This document shows, in pieces, positions 28,975-38,170 of a stretch of 64,000 bases of DNA. The notes beneath the pieces are model-generated. The model ran no database searches. It was not told the DNA's origin and saw nothing but the letters and a program-made list of their open reading frames with translations. The DNA comes from Candidatus Desulfofervidaceae bacterium (lineage in GTDB: Bacteria > Desulfobacterota > Desulfofervidia > Desulfofervidales > Desulfofervidaceae): assembly GCA_027038965.1 (NCBI GenBank), contig JALWFG010000008.1, positions 53,593 to 117,592 of the forward strand, in the 5' to 3' direction. A program made the position numbers and the translations under genes. The first letter of the stretch is position 1; each line of letters begins with the position of its first letter.

Positions 28975-30156
28975 ATGCTTGCAAACAGAATAAAACTCAT
29001 TCCCCCATCCCCTACGCTTACTATTAACGCCAAGGCCAAGGCCATGCGAGCTGCGGGTGAAGATGTTATTTCTCTGGCCGCTGGAGAACCAGACTTTGAT
29101 ACTCCAGAACATGTCAAAGAAGCTGCAATTAAAGCCATAAGGGAAGGCTTTAACAAATACACGGCTGTAGGGGGTATTCCGGAATTAAAAGAGGCTATTA
29201 TCTCTTTTGTTCAAAAGGAATACAACCTCAAGTATAGCCAAGAAGAAGTCCTGGTTTGCTGTGGCGGCAAACAGGCCCTTTATAACCTCTTTCAAGTCAT
29301 CTTAAATCCCGGGGATGAAGTCATTATCCCTGCCCCTTACTGGGTTTCCTATCCCCCTATGGTCCTTTTAGCTGGTGGGAAACCTGTAATTGTACAAACC
29401 AGCGAAGAAAATGGCTTTAAAGTCACTCCTGAATCTTTAGAAAAGGCAATCACTCCCTGGACAAAAGCCATTATCTTAAATAGCCCTTCCAATCCTACTG
29501 GGAGCGTTTATACTAAAGAAGACTTAGAAGGCATTGGGGCAATACTAAAGGACAAAAACATCTGGATTGTCTCTGATGACGTCTATCATAAAATATTACT
29601 TAAGCCCGAATTAAAATGGAATTGCATTGCCAATCTAGATGAAGAAATAAAAAGAAAAACCTTTATTGTAAATGCACTTTCTAAGACCTATTCCTTAACT
29701 GGTTGGCGCATCGGTTATCTCATAGGGAATAAGGATGTCATCAAGGCAGCCACTAAATTACAAAGTCAAAGTACATCTAACCCTAATTCTATTGCCCAAA
29801 GGGGAGCCTTAGCAGCCCTGACAGGCCCTCAAGACTTTTTAGAGCAATGGGTAGCGGCGTTTAGAAAACGGGCTACATATCTGATGGATTTTTTTAAAAA
29901 AATCCCTGGAATAAGGTGCTTTGAACCTGAAGGGGCCTTTTATGCCTTCCCAAATGTCTCCTCATTTTTTAATTTAAAGGCATCTGACTCTGTAAAATTA
30001 TCTGAGTATTTATTAGAAGAGGCCAAGGTAGCCGTTGTCCCAGGTATTGCCTTTGGCAAGGAAGGGTTTATCAGAATCTCATTTGCTACTTCTTTAGAAA
30101 CTATTAAAAAGGCTTGTGAAAGGATTAAAATTGCCTTAGAAAGGTTGTCAAGGTAG
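28975..30156 (+). CDS. Class I/II pyridoxal-phosphate aminotransferase (aspartate aminotransferase-like)
   Basis: 393 residues. The PLP lysine lies in NALSKTYSLTGWRIGYL, with NSPSNPTGSVY and the substrate-binding Arg in EGFIRISFATS. N-terminus RIKLIPPSPTLTINAKAKAM is typical of subgroup I-gamma aspartate/prephenate aminotransferases. The ATG at 28975 sits behind AGGAGG; a GTG at 28954 precedes the RBS and is rejected. Transfers amino groups between Asp or aromatic acids and 2-oxoglutarate; exact substrate not readable. Confidence 0.92.
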   Translation: MLANRIKLIPPSPTLTINAKAKAMRAAGEDVISLAAGEPDFDTPEHVKEAAIKAIREGFNKYTAVGGIPELKEAIISFVQKEYNLKYSQEEVLVCCGGKQALYNLFQVILNPGDEVIIPAPYWVSYPPMVLLAGGKPVIVQTSEENGFKVTPESLEKAITPWTKAIILNSPSNPTGSVYTKEDLEGIGAILKDKNIWIVSDDVYHKILLKPELKWNCIANLDEEIKRKTFIVNALSKTYSLTGWRIGYLIGNKDVIKAATKLQSQSTSNPNSIAQRGALAALTGPQDFLEQWVAAFRKRATYLMDFFKKIPGIRCFEPEGAFYAFPNVSSFFNLKASDSVKLSEYLLEEAKVAVVPGIAFGKEGFIRISFATSLETIKKACERIKIALERLSR

Positions 30157-30160
30157 TAAG

Positions 30161-31261
30161 ATGGACATTTCCTTAACCAACCAAATTCTCCAGGCGTTAG
30201 AAGCAATTGCAATTATAACCAATGCTCAAGATGTAATCAATAATTGTTTTGGACCAGTGGAATCCCTTTTAAAATATTCTTCTCAAGAACTCATCGGTAA
30301 ATCCATTACTGAACTCCTCTTCCCTGAGGATAGAAAGGTTTTTTTTCAGAACTTGAAGCTCACTTCCCTTAAAAAGGGTTTTTTTGAGGGCAAAATTGCC
30401 CTTATGGGGAAAGACAAGAGTAAGACAATTTATCAACTGCATCTTTTTAAATCCCAATCTGGCGGATGGGTATATGTATTGAAAGATCTTGCTAAAGAAA
30501 GCCAAAGAGAACATAAATTAAAGAACCATATCAAGCTGATCTGTGTTGGAGAAATTGCCAATCTTATGGTACACCATTTTCGGAATTCTATTACAAGCAT
30601 TGGCGGTTTCTCCAAACGTGCCTTAAGAGTCTGCCTTTCCAACCCAAAGTGCCAGGATTATTTAGGAATAATTCACCGTCAAGTAGCTCGACTTGAGAAG
30701 TTAATGAACGTTGTGGAAACCTTTGTTTACCTGCCTACTCCCCAATTTCGCCCCTTTGAATTTATATCCCTGCTAAAAAGGGTGCTTAGAAGATGGATGA
30801 AAAGAAAAACTGACAGACGCTGGCGTTTTCACATAGATTCCAACTATCGTCCTCTAAACCAGAAGATAGTTGCTGACCCCTTCCTTTTGGATATGGCGTT
30901 GGATGAAGTTTTGAAAAATGCCTGTGATTTTACAAAGCCGGGGGATAGAATTGAAGTTTCTTTAACCAAAGTCAATAATAGCAAAGTCCTTAAAGAATTT
31001 ATTGAAGTGAGAGTTAAAGATACAGGCCCAGGATTGGAAGAAGGTGAAATTAAAAAAATATTTGATTTATTCTATACCAAAAGGCCTGAGGATGTCGGCA
31101 TGGGACTCAAATTAACGCAAAAAATTATGGAAATCCATGGGGGGTATATAAAGATAAACAGTCGGATAGGGCAAGGAACTGAAGTTACACTCAGGATTCC
31201 GGCAGACAGGCGGAGGTTCATCCGGTATAAAAAACTCAGTGATATGCCGCTACCTTCTTGA
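30161..31261 (+). CDS. PAS-domain sensor histidine kinase, soluble
   Basis: 366 residues with no membrane segment. PAS domain at about 10-110. H-box MVHHFRNSITSIGGF near 145 (an HxxRNxL-type box). ATPase domain with DEVLKNACDF (N-box), VKDTGPGLEEGEI (G1), FYTKRPEDVGMGLKL (F/G2) and GQGTEVTLRIP. It starts 4 bp after the aminotransferase, so probably cotranscribed. No response regulator adjoins it. Confidence 0.85.
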   Translation: MDISLTNQILQALEAIAIITNAQDVINNCFGPVESLLKYSSQELIGKSITELLFPEDRKVFFQNLKLTSLKKGFFEGKIALMGKDKSKTIYQLHLFKSQSGGWVYVLKDLAKESQREHKLKNHIKLICVGEIANLMVHHFRNSITSIGGFSKRALRVCLSNPKCQDYLGIIHRQVARLEKLMNVVETFVYLPTPQFRPFEFISLLKRVLRRWMKRKTDRRWRFHIDSNYRPLNQKIVADPFLLDMALDEVLKNACDFTKPGDRIEVSLTKVNNSKVLKEFIEVRVKDTGPGLEEGEIKKIFDLFYTKRPEDVGMGLKLTQKIMEIHGGYIKINSRIGQGTEVTLRIPADRRRFIRYKKLSDMPLPS

Positions 31262-31328
31262 AACTCTAGAGTAGGTAAGTGGATGGAAAGTTGCATGTAA
31301 ATTTGGGAAAACTTGCAAGCATCTCCTC

Positions 31329-32507
31329 ATGAAAATTAAAGTTAAACCAGAAGATTTTGTTGTAGAAGAACAAATTAAACGAGGTTCTAAAAACGGGCCC
31401 TACGGTCTCTTTCTCTTAGAAAAGAGAAATTGGAATACCATTGACGTCTTAAAACATCTTTCAAGCACATACAAAATACCATTTTCTTACCTATCTGCGG
31501 CGGGACGAAAAGACCGTTATGCAGTTACCAGACAGTATGTAGCAATTAAAGGTGTTAAAAATCGTGAGTTTAGAAGTAAAAACTGGCATCTTTTCCCAGT
31601 AGGAGAAATTAACCGTCCATTAAGTGCTGACTTAATTGTTAAAAACAAATTTCAAGTTGTATTACGAAAGCTTTCTCAAGAAGAAATTGGTTTGGTAGAA
31701 AATGTATTACAAGCTGTCAAAAAAAATGGACTCATCAATTACTATGGAGAGCAGCGATTTGGAACATACGACGCCCTAAATGGATTCGTAGGAGAAAAAA
31801 TTGTCAAAAAGGAATTTAAAGGGGCACTCAAGGCCTTTTTGTGCACCATTCATCCCGGAGAAAAAAAGGAGACCAAAGAAAGAAAGCGTTTTTTCTTTGC
31901 CCATTTTGATGATCCTGAATTATGTCTTAACCATGCTAAAACCAAGATTGAAAGACGCATTTTTTCCTTTCTAGCCCAGAATAAAGATTATTTTAGAGCC
32001 CTTAATCTGATTCCCAAACCAGAGTTAGAATTCCAACTTTCCATTTACCAAAGCTATCTTTGGAATCTATTTTTAAGAGAATTGCTTTTGTCCCTTTCTC
32101 TGCAAGGATATGAAATAAAAGGTCGGGTTAACAAATATTTTTTCCCTACGGAACTTCCCAAAGAAAGACAGCAATATCTCTCTCAAAAATTTGTTACGCC
32201 CGGATATAACGCTAGGATGCCAGATGAACTAAGTAGAAAAATCTACCAAAAGGTGCTTCAAAAACATAACCTAAAACCTTCTGATTTCAATTTCCGTAAG
32301 TTTAGAACCTGTTACATTAAATCTTTTACCAGAAGAGGCCTTATCAAGTTAGAAGATTTGCAAATAGAACACCTAGGCAAAGATGAACTTTACCCCAAAC
32401 ATTACAAGGTTAAACTTTGTTTTTCCCTGCCTTCAGGTAGCTACGCCACTATCTTAATTAAACACATTCAGGCATATATAGCTGCGGTTAAGGGATATAA
32501 TTCGTGA
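31329..32507 (+). CDS. truD: TruD family tRNA pseudouridine synthase, copy 2
   Basis: 392 residues. KPEDFVVEE N-terminus, catalytic motif AAGRKDRYAVTRQ with Asp62, NYYGEQRFGT, YQSYLWNLF and a PSGSYATILI C-terminus. It shares all core motifs with copy 1 (8572-9699) but differs through most of its length, including a longer insertion around FVTPGYNARMP. Which copy modifies tRNA position 13 cannot be decided from sequence. Confidence 0.88.
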   Translation: MKIKVKPEDFVVEEQIKRGSKNGPYGLFLLEKRNWNTIDVLKHLSSTYKIPFSYLSAAGRKDRYAVTRQYVAIKGVKNREFRSKNWHLFPVGEINRPLSADLIVKNKFQVVLRKLSQEEIGLVENVLQAVKKNGLINYYGEQRFGTYDALNGFVGEKIVKKEFKGALKAFLCTIHPGEKKETKERKRFFFAHFDDPELCLNHAKTKIERRIFSFLAQNKDYFRALNLIPKPELEFQLSIYQSYLWNLFLRELLLSLSLQGYEIKGRVNKYFFPTELPKERQQYLSQKFVTPGYNARMPDELSRKIYQKVLQKHNLKPSDFNFRKFRTCYIKSFTRRGLIKLEDLQIEHLGKDELYPKHYKVKLCFSLPSGSYATILIKHIQAYIAAVKGYNS

Positions 32508-32516
32508 AAAATGCAG

Positions 32517-32804
32517 TTATATAATCCGCTCTATTGGGAAAGAAAATACAGCCACTCCTATATTGTGTCTTTGTTGTATATCCTTTAATTTTTCAGCCAG
32601 TTGTCTTTCGTCTTCTTCTTTTAAAACAATAAAGAAGGCCCCATTAAAACCAGGCCAGACAGCGGTATCCAATTTTGGTTCAGATTTTTCGCCCTTTCCA
32701 AGCACCTTTTCCCACTTGGTATAGGCATTTATACCTGCATTTTGTAAGGCCTGTATGACCTCTTCCTCGTATTCAATATGGTAAAATAAAAAGACTCCTT
32801 TCAT
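32517..32804 (-). CDS. Small PII-like/ferredoxin-fold protein
   Basis: 95 residues. The pattern is beta-alpha-beta: KGVFLFYHIEYEEEVIQALQNAG, then FNGAFFIVLKEEDERQLAEKLKDI, then GVAVFSFPIERI. This resembles PII-like signal proteins found next to transporters, but it has no T-loop. Its ATG follows the PAP2 stop codon directly (TAGATG), and AGGAG lies within the PAP2 C-terminal codons, so it is translationally coupled. Function unknown. Confidence 0.65.
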   Translation of the reverse strand: MKGVFLFYHIEYEEEVIQALQNAGINAYTKWEKVLGKGEKSEPKLDTAVWPGFNGAFFIVLKEEDERQLAEKLKDIQQRHNIGVAVFSFPIERII

Positions 32805-33878
32805 CTAAGACTCCTGGTAGATTTTATAGGTTATCCAACAGCTAAGGCCCCCCACCAGGGCACCCGCAATTACATCGGTTACATAATGATACCTCCCATA
32901 TACCGCCCCTAAGGCTACCATAAAAGGTAAAGGTAACATAAAGTAATACAGCTTGCGCATATATCTCCTCACAGTCAATGTCGCTGCCACCACCATGGCC
33001 ACATGAGAAGACGGAAAGGCTGCCCCCTTTAAGGCAAATTTTGCCATCATTTTGGCCTGAATGGCAGGCAAAAAATAACCCGTTAAGGATACGGTATATT
33101 TATTGGATAGGGTAAACCTTGGACCTGCACAGGGGAATAGAACAAAAATAATAAAACAAACGTAATAAGCAAGGGTCATAGAAAAGATTAGAGGGGCCGT
33201 ATATTTACGTTTAAAAAAGAAAAAGATGAATGGGGGAAAGATGTAAATCAGGTAATAGGAAAAATAGCCCCAGGCCATAATTTCTGTAAGTAAAGGACAG
33301 ACAAATTTTTGAAGATAGACCGTGGGATGAATACCAAATATGGCCAATTCAAAATGATGAATAAGAGGATCAAATAAATTTGGAAAAATGGCATGAATGT
33401 AGTGCCTTAACAATTCGTAAAAATTGGGAACAGAAAACCATGGATACATAAGTGCCCCAAAGGCAAGTAGGGGATGATATGTAGCCTTCACCAATTGAGA
33501 CAGCACCAAGACAAAGCCTACATATCCCAGGTAAATAAGCCCATAGTGATCCCACAATGGGATATTATGCCTAAACAAAAGACTAATGGAAGCCATAATG
33601 CTTGCATACAGCAAAGATACAATATGAATAGGACGGGCCATATTAGACAAAAGGGCAATTCTGTCTCTAAAATCGCCCTTTAAAAACCTTTCATAGTAAA
33701 ATTTTTCATAAAATGTGGCAATTTCCCTAGCCTCTTTATCTGAAATACCCAAATCTCTCAGACGACTATAAAAATGAAGGGGATTCAAATGGTGCCTGCG
33801 CATATCTTCAAAATTGGGATAGCCAAGTCTTTGGGCAATTTTATCCAAAAAGGAAGGCGTAATCTCTCTTTGTCCCAT
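32805..33878 (-). CDS. PAP2 superfamily membrane phosphatase
   Basis: 357 residues with several membrane helices. The phosphatase signature is near the C-terminus: FPSSHVAMVVAAT (motif 2) and YGRYHYVTDVIAGAL (motif 3 with the His-Asp pair). Motif 1 may be around KFALKG. The N-terminal ~90 residues (ITPSFLDKIAQRLGYPNFEDMRRH) are soluble and unlike other PAP2 enzymes I know. Likely substrates are membrane lipid phosphates or undecaprenyl pyrophosphate. Confidence 0.83.
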   Translation of the reverse strand: MGQREITPSFLDKIAQRLGYPNFEDMRRHHLNPLHFYSRLRDLGISDKEAREIATFYEKFYYERFLKGDFRDRIALLSNMARPIHIVSLLYASIMASISLLFRHNIPLWDHYGLIYLGYVGFVLVLSQLVKATYHPLLAFGALMYPWFSVPNFYELLRHYIHAIFPNLFDPLIHHFELAIFGIHPTVYLQKFVCPLLTEIMAWGYFSYYLIYIFPPFIFFFFKRKYTAPLIFSMTLAYYVCFIIFVLFPCAGPRFTLSNKYTVSLTGYFLPAIQAKMMAKFALKGAAFPSSHVAMVVAATLTVRRYMRKLYYFMLPLPFMVALGAVYGRYHYVTDVIAGALVGGLSCWITYKIYQES

Positions 33879-33894
33879 TCTTAGTCCTTAGCCT

Positions 33895-36800
33895 TTATCT
33901 TAACTCAGATTTTATACCCTTACCATGTTTTTGTCTCCACTCTTCCACAATAGAATATAAAGTTGGCACCAACACAAGGGTTACTAAGGTGGAAAGTGAA
34001 AGCCCTCCAATTTCGGTAATGCCCAAGGCATTCCAAATCTCAGACCCCACCCCCCTATCTAGGGCCATGGGTAGCATTCCAAAAATGGTGGTTAAAGTGG
34101 TCATCAACACAGGCCTTAATCTTGAGCGACCTGCCTCAGTAATAGCCTCAAAAAGGGGTAATCCCCTTTTTTGTAACAGATGAGTATAATCTAAAAGGAC
34201 AATGGCATTATTCACAACCACACCCACAAGCATAACTATACCCATAAAGGTAATAACATTTAAGACGGTCCCTGTTAAGAGAAAAGCCCAGATAACCCCA
34301 GTAAAGGCAAAGGGAACAGCAAACATGATCACAAATGGGTCTAAAAGTCCCTCATATAGAGAGGCCATAACCATATAGGTTAAAATAATGCCTAAAACTA
34401 AAAGCTGGGTTAAGGCCTTAAAGGACTTCTTTTGTTCCTTTACATAACCTCCAAATTTAACGGTTATTCCAGATGGAATATCCATTTTTTCAAGCCTTTT
34501 TTTAATGTCTCTAGTGACTGCCCCCAAAGAGCGCTTGTAGGTATCGGCCTCTATATTGACAATCCTTTGTCTATTCTTCCTGTCTATTTCTGTATAACCA
34601 TTTTTCTCCTCAACAGCGGCAATGTTTTTTAAAAGAATCATTTTCCCATTAGGTGTAAAGATGGGCACATTTGGCAGATTGGCCAATTTATTTCTATCTT
34701 TATCTCTAAGCCTTATAAAAATATCATAATCCTCACCCATGTCCCTAAATTTTGTGGTTTTATTACCATAAAAATATGTCCTCACCTGATTTGCAATCAT
34801 GGCCACATTTAGGCCTAGGCTAGCGGCCTTTTGCCGATCAATTTTAACCCAGGTTTCAGGCCTTTTGGGCCTAAAAGAAAGGCTTACATCTACAGCCCCA
34901 GGTGTACTTTCAACAATCCTCTCTATCTTTTTGGCTACCCTTAAAATTTGGTTTAAATCTTTTCCCATTACCTCTATCACAAGGGGTTTGGTGCCTCCCA
35001 TTAATAGGGACATAATGGGATTGGTGGCAATGACCTTCATGCGACTGACACCCGGAATTTGTTTAACGTGTTGCCTTAAAATATTGGCAATCTCTTTGTC
35101 AGAGCGTTTTCTTTTGTCCTTATTCACTAATTTTAAGCCTACTTCAGCACAATTGCTTCCTTCCTCAAACCCAAGGGCTAGTCCGTATCCCTTTTCTGTA
35201 TGTCCAGCAAATCCATAGCTGTGTCTGAATTCTTCAGGCTTTATTTCCTTAGTAATCCACTTGTTTATTTGATTAACCACCCTCTGGGTTTCTTCAAGCC
35301 TAGTGCCTTCAGCCAGTCTGAAGCTAATACTAACAAAGCCGGCATCGGATTGAGGCATAAATTCGCTACCAATGAGTTTAGTCATAAACAGGGTGGGAAC
35401 AAAGATTAAAAGGGCAATAAAAATGACTGTCTTCCTATGTTGAAGGGCCCAACCAATAAGGTTCTTATATCCTTCATCAAGTCTATCAAGGATTGCCCTT
35501 AGTTTGGAAGTAAGGCCATCTTTTGAGGCCCGAGCCTCATTTATCTTTAGAATCTTAGAAGAAAGCATAGGAGTAAAGGTCAAGGCCGTAAAGAGTGAGG
35601 CCAATAAGGTAGCAATGATAACAAACCCCAGTTGTTTAAAGATAATCCCTGTAATACCTGTAACAAACATCAAAGGTACAAACACAACAATTGTGGTCAT
35701 CGTAGAGGCCGTAATGGCCATACTCATTTCAGAGGTACCGTAAATTGAGGCAATATGAGGAGGGCTCCCCTTTTCCAGGTACTTTGAAATATTTTCTACC
35801 ACCACAATGGCATTATCCACCACCATTCCTGAAGCAATGGTCATAGACATAAGAGAAATAACATTGATAGTGTAGCCACCTAAATAAAGCAGCAAAAAGG
35901 AAATAATCAATGAACAGGGAATAGTTAAGGCCACAATAATGCCACTTCTTATGTCCAGTAAAAAGGCAAAGACAACTACAATGACTAAACCAATTCCCTG
36001 TAATAAAGTGGTCTTTAATTCCTTTAAGGCATTGCGGATATACTCAGAATTATCTTCTACAATGCTGATTTTGACATCGCTCGGCAATACCTTTTCTATT
36101 TCCTTCAGCTTTTTCTTGACCCGATCTGCTACTTCCACGGTGTTTTTACCCGATTGTTTTTGAAGAAGCATCACTATAGCTGGCTTACCATCACCCCAAC
36201 CTTTCATAATGGGTTCTTTAAAGCTGTCTTCCACCTGGGCTACATCTCTGACGTAAATGGGTCTGCCCTGGTAATAACCAATGATGGTATCTTTTATCTG
36301 GTTAATATTTTCAAATTTACCGGGAATTCTGATAAAATAAGCCCTTGTACCCTGCTTTATTGCCCCGCAGGGCATATCCACATTTTCGGCCGCTAGAATT
36401 TGTCTTATCTGCAAAAGGTTAAGATGATATCCTTTAAGCTTGGTCAGGTCAAAATACACATTTATTTGTCTCCTTTCACCGCCATAAAATACAATTGCCC
36501 CCACCCCAGGCACCCTTCTTAGCTCGTCGCCAATCACCTTGTCGGCAATATGATAAAGTCTGGGCCACGACTGTCCTCCGCTAATGGTCATAAACATGAT
36601 AGGGGCCGTAGCACTGCTGAATTTAAAAAGGACAGGCTTTTCTATATCTGGAGGCAGATCTCTTTTTGCCAATTCAATCTTGTCCCTAACATCATTGCTG
36701 GCCGCATCTAGGTCTGTACCCCATTCAAATTTGCATTGCACTAAAGAAAGATTGTCTATGGATTTGGACGTAAGTTCGTCTAGGTTATTGACGGTGGTTA

Positions 36801-37011
36801 ACTGGTCCTCCAGATATTTAGTTACGTTTTTTTCCACATCTTCGGCACTGGCCCCAGGCCAATAAGTAAGTACACTGATTACTGGAGGTTCAATGTCTGG
36901 GAAAAGGTCAATCTGTAGTTTAAAAAGGGCAACTGCACTCAGCAAAATCAAGGCCGAAAAGAGCATCATGGTCGCTACAGGCCGTTTGACGCCAAATGTA
37001 GGCAGTTTCAT
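33895..37011 (-). CDS. RND family (HAE-1) efflux pump inner-membrane transporter
   Basis: 1038 residues, the normal AcrB-type length. N-terminal helix VKRPVATMMLFSALILLSAVALFKLQIDLFP, two large periplasmic loops, and 12 membrane helices with the central GMVVDNAIVVVENISKYLEKG. It exports hydrophobic or amphiphilic compounds using the proton gradient; substrate unknown. The start overlaps the adaptor stop by 4 bp in an operon of regulator, outer-membrane channel, adaptor and pump. Confidence 0.93.
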   Translation of the reverse strand: MKLPTFGVKRPVATMMLFSALILLSAVALFKLQIDLFPDIEPPVISVLTYWPGASAEDVEKNVTKYLEDQLTTVNNLDELTSKSIDNLSLVQCKFEWGTDLDAASNDVRDKIELAKRDLPPDIEKPVLFKFSSATAPIMFMTISGGQSWPRLYHIADKVIGDELRRVPGVGAIVFYGGERRQINVYFDLTKLKGYHLNLLQIRQILAAENVDMPCGAIKQGTRAYFIRIPGKFENINQIKDTIIGYYQGRPIYVRDVAQVEDSFKEPIMKGWGDGKPAIVMLLQKQSGKNTVEVADRVKKKLKEIEKVLPSDVKISIVEDNSEYIRNALKELKTTLLQGIGLVIVVVFAFLLDIRSGIIVALTIPCSLIISFLLLYLGGYTINVISLMSMTIASGMVVDNAIVVVENISKYLEKGSPPHIASIYGTSEMSMAITASTMTTIVVFVPLMFVTGITGIIFKQLGFVIIATLLASLFTALTFTPMLSSKILKINEARASKDGLTSKLRAILDRLDEGYKNLIGWALQHRKTVIFIALLIFVPTLFMTKLIGSEFMPQSDAGFVSISFRLAEGTRLEETQRVVNQINKWITKEIKPEEFRHSYGFAGHTEKGYGLALGFEEGSNCAEVGLKLVNKDKRKRSDKEIANILRQHVKQIPGVSRMKVIATNPIMSLLMGGTKPLVIEVMGKDLNQILRVAKKIERIVESTPGAVDVSLSFRPKRPETWVKIDRQKAASLGLNVAMIANQVRTYFYGNKTTKFRDMGEDYDIFIRLRDKDRNKLANLPNVPIFTPNGKMILLKNIAAVEEKNGYTEIDRKNRQRIVNIEADTYKRSLGAVTRDIKKRLEKMDIPSGITVKFGGYVKEQKKSFKALTQLLVLGIILTYMVMASLYEGLLDPFVIMFAVPFAFTGVIWAFLLTGTVLNVITFMGIVMLVGVVVNNAIVLLDYTHLLQKRGLPLFEAITEAGRSRLRPVLMTTLTTIFGMLPMALDRGVGSEIWNALGITEIGGLSLSTLVTLVLVPTLYSIVEEWRQKHGKGIKSELR

Positions 37012-38147
37012 TGAATCACCTCCACCTTGGTTCCCTCTTTTAACCGATTTTGACCATAGACCACCACTATTTCCCCTGCCCTAAGCCCCTTTTTTATCTC
37101 TACAAAATTGTTTTCACTTATTCCTGTTGTAACATTGCGTAAATGGGCAACGTTGCCTTTATCTATGACAAACAGATAATAAACCGCCGTGGACGGCATC
37201 TTTTGCAAGGCATCTCTAGGAACGGCCACTACCTGTTTTTGGCCCAAAATTATACTTACACGGGCAAACATGCCTGGTTTAAGAAGATGGTCTTTATTAG
37301 CAATGTAAATTTCAGCCTTTGCCGTCCGAGTAACAGGATCAATCCTGAGATTTAAGATATCTATCTTGCCTTTAAAGAGCCTCTTGGGATAGGCATCTAC
37401 CTTAATATAGGCCATCTGGCCTAGGTTTACATGCGGCAGGTCCTTTTCAGAAATGGCCACGACGACTTTAACTAAATTGTCATTGGTAATTCTTACTATG
37501 GGAGTTTTGGTATCTGACATGGCCCCTTCATCCACATATCTGGCAGTAACAAGGCCAGAAATCGGGGCATAAATGGTGTGGTTGCTGTAAAGTATTTGGA
37601 CTTCTTTTAAGGCAGCTTGGGCCTGTTTAATCTGGGCAATAGCCAGTTTTTTGGCGGCTAAAGTGGCCTCATATTGAGCCCTTATGTGATCCCATCTTTG
37701 TTTCGCAACTACCTTTTGGGCATAAAGTTTTTTTATCCTTTCATAATCCCTTTTTATACTCCCAAGCTTGGCCTCAATCTGTGATAGATTGGCCATAGCC
37801 ACATTTAAGGCCGCCTTAGCCTGATTTAGCTTGGCAGCAATGGTTTCCTTTTCCATTTCCCCAATTATCTGACCTGCCTTAACCCTGTCTCCCTCATTCA
37901 CATAAAGTCTTTGCAGAATTTCTCCTGCGATTTTTGGATATACATTGACCTCTTGAATAGGCTCTATATTGCCAACCAAATCCAGCTTAAAGGTCATGTT
38001 TTTAAGCTCAGCCCTGGTGACTTTCACCGGAACAGCCGCTTGAAGCCGTACCGCTGGCCTATGCACGTGTCTCTTGTAAAACCGGTAGCCTTGATATCCA
38101 ACTCCAACGACAAATACCAAAACCACTACCACCTTCCATTTTTTCAT
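37008..38147 (-). CDS. RND efflux periplasmic adaptor (membrane fusion protein)
   Basis: 379 residues. One N-terminal membrane helix (VVVLVFVVGVGYQGYRF), a biotinyl-lipoyl half-motif (VNVYPKIAGEILQRLYVNEGDRVKAGQIIGEME), a coiled-coil hairpin (about 100-170), the second lipoyl half (IYAPISGLVTARYVDEGAM) and beta-barrel domains. It links the inner-membrane pump to the TolC-like channel. RBS GGGAGG. Confidence 0.92.
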   Translation of the reverse strand: MKKWKVVVVLVFVVGVGYQGYRFYKRHVHRPAVRLQAAVPVKVTRAELKNMTFKLDLVGNIEPIQEVNVYPKIAGEILQRLYVNEGDRVKAGQIIGEMEKETIAAKLNQAKAALNVAMANLSQIEAKLGSIKRDYERIKKLYAQKVVAKQRWDHIRAQYEATLAAKKLAIAQIKQAQAALKEVQILYSNHTIYAPISGLVTARYVDEGAMSDTKTPIVRITNDNLVKVVVAISEKDLPHVNLGQMAYIKVDAYPKRLFKGKIDILNLRIDPVTRTAKAEIYIANKDHLLKPGMFARVSIILGQKQVVAVPRDALQKMPSTAVYYLFVIDKGNVAHLRNVTTGISENNFVEIKKGLRAGEIVVVYGQNRLKEGTKVEVIQ

Positions 38148-38170
38148 GGTTGCCTCCCTACTATAACGGT

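Noticed and set aside
34799..35218. 139-codon open frame opposite the RND pump
   Set aside because: Antisense shadow of the pump gene.
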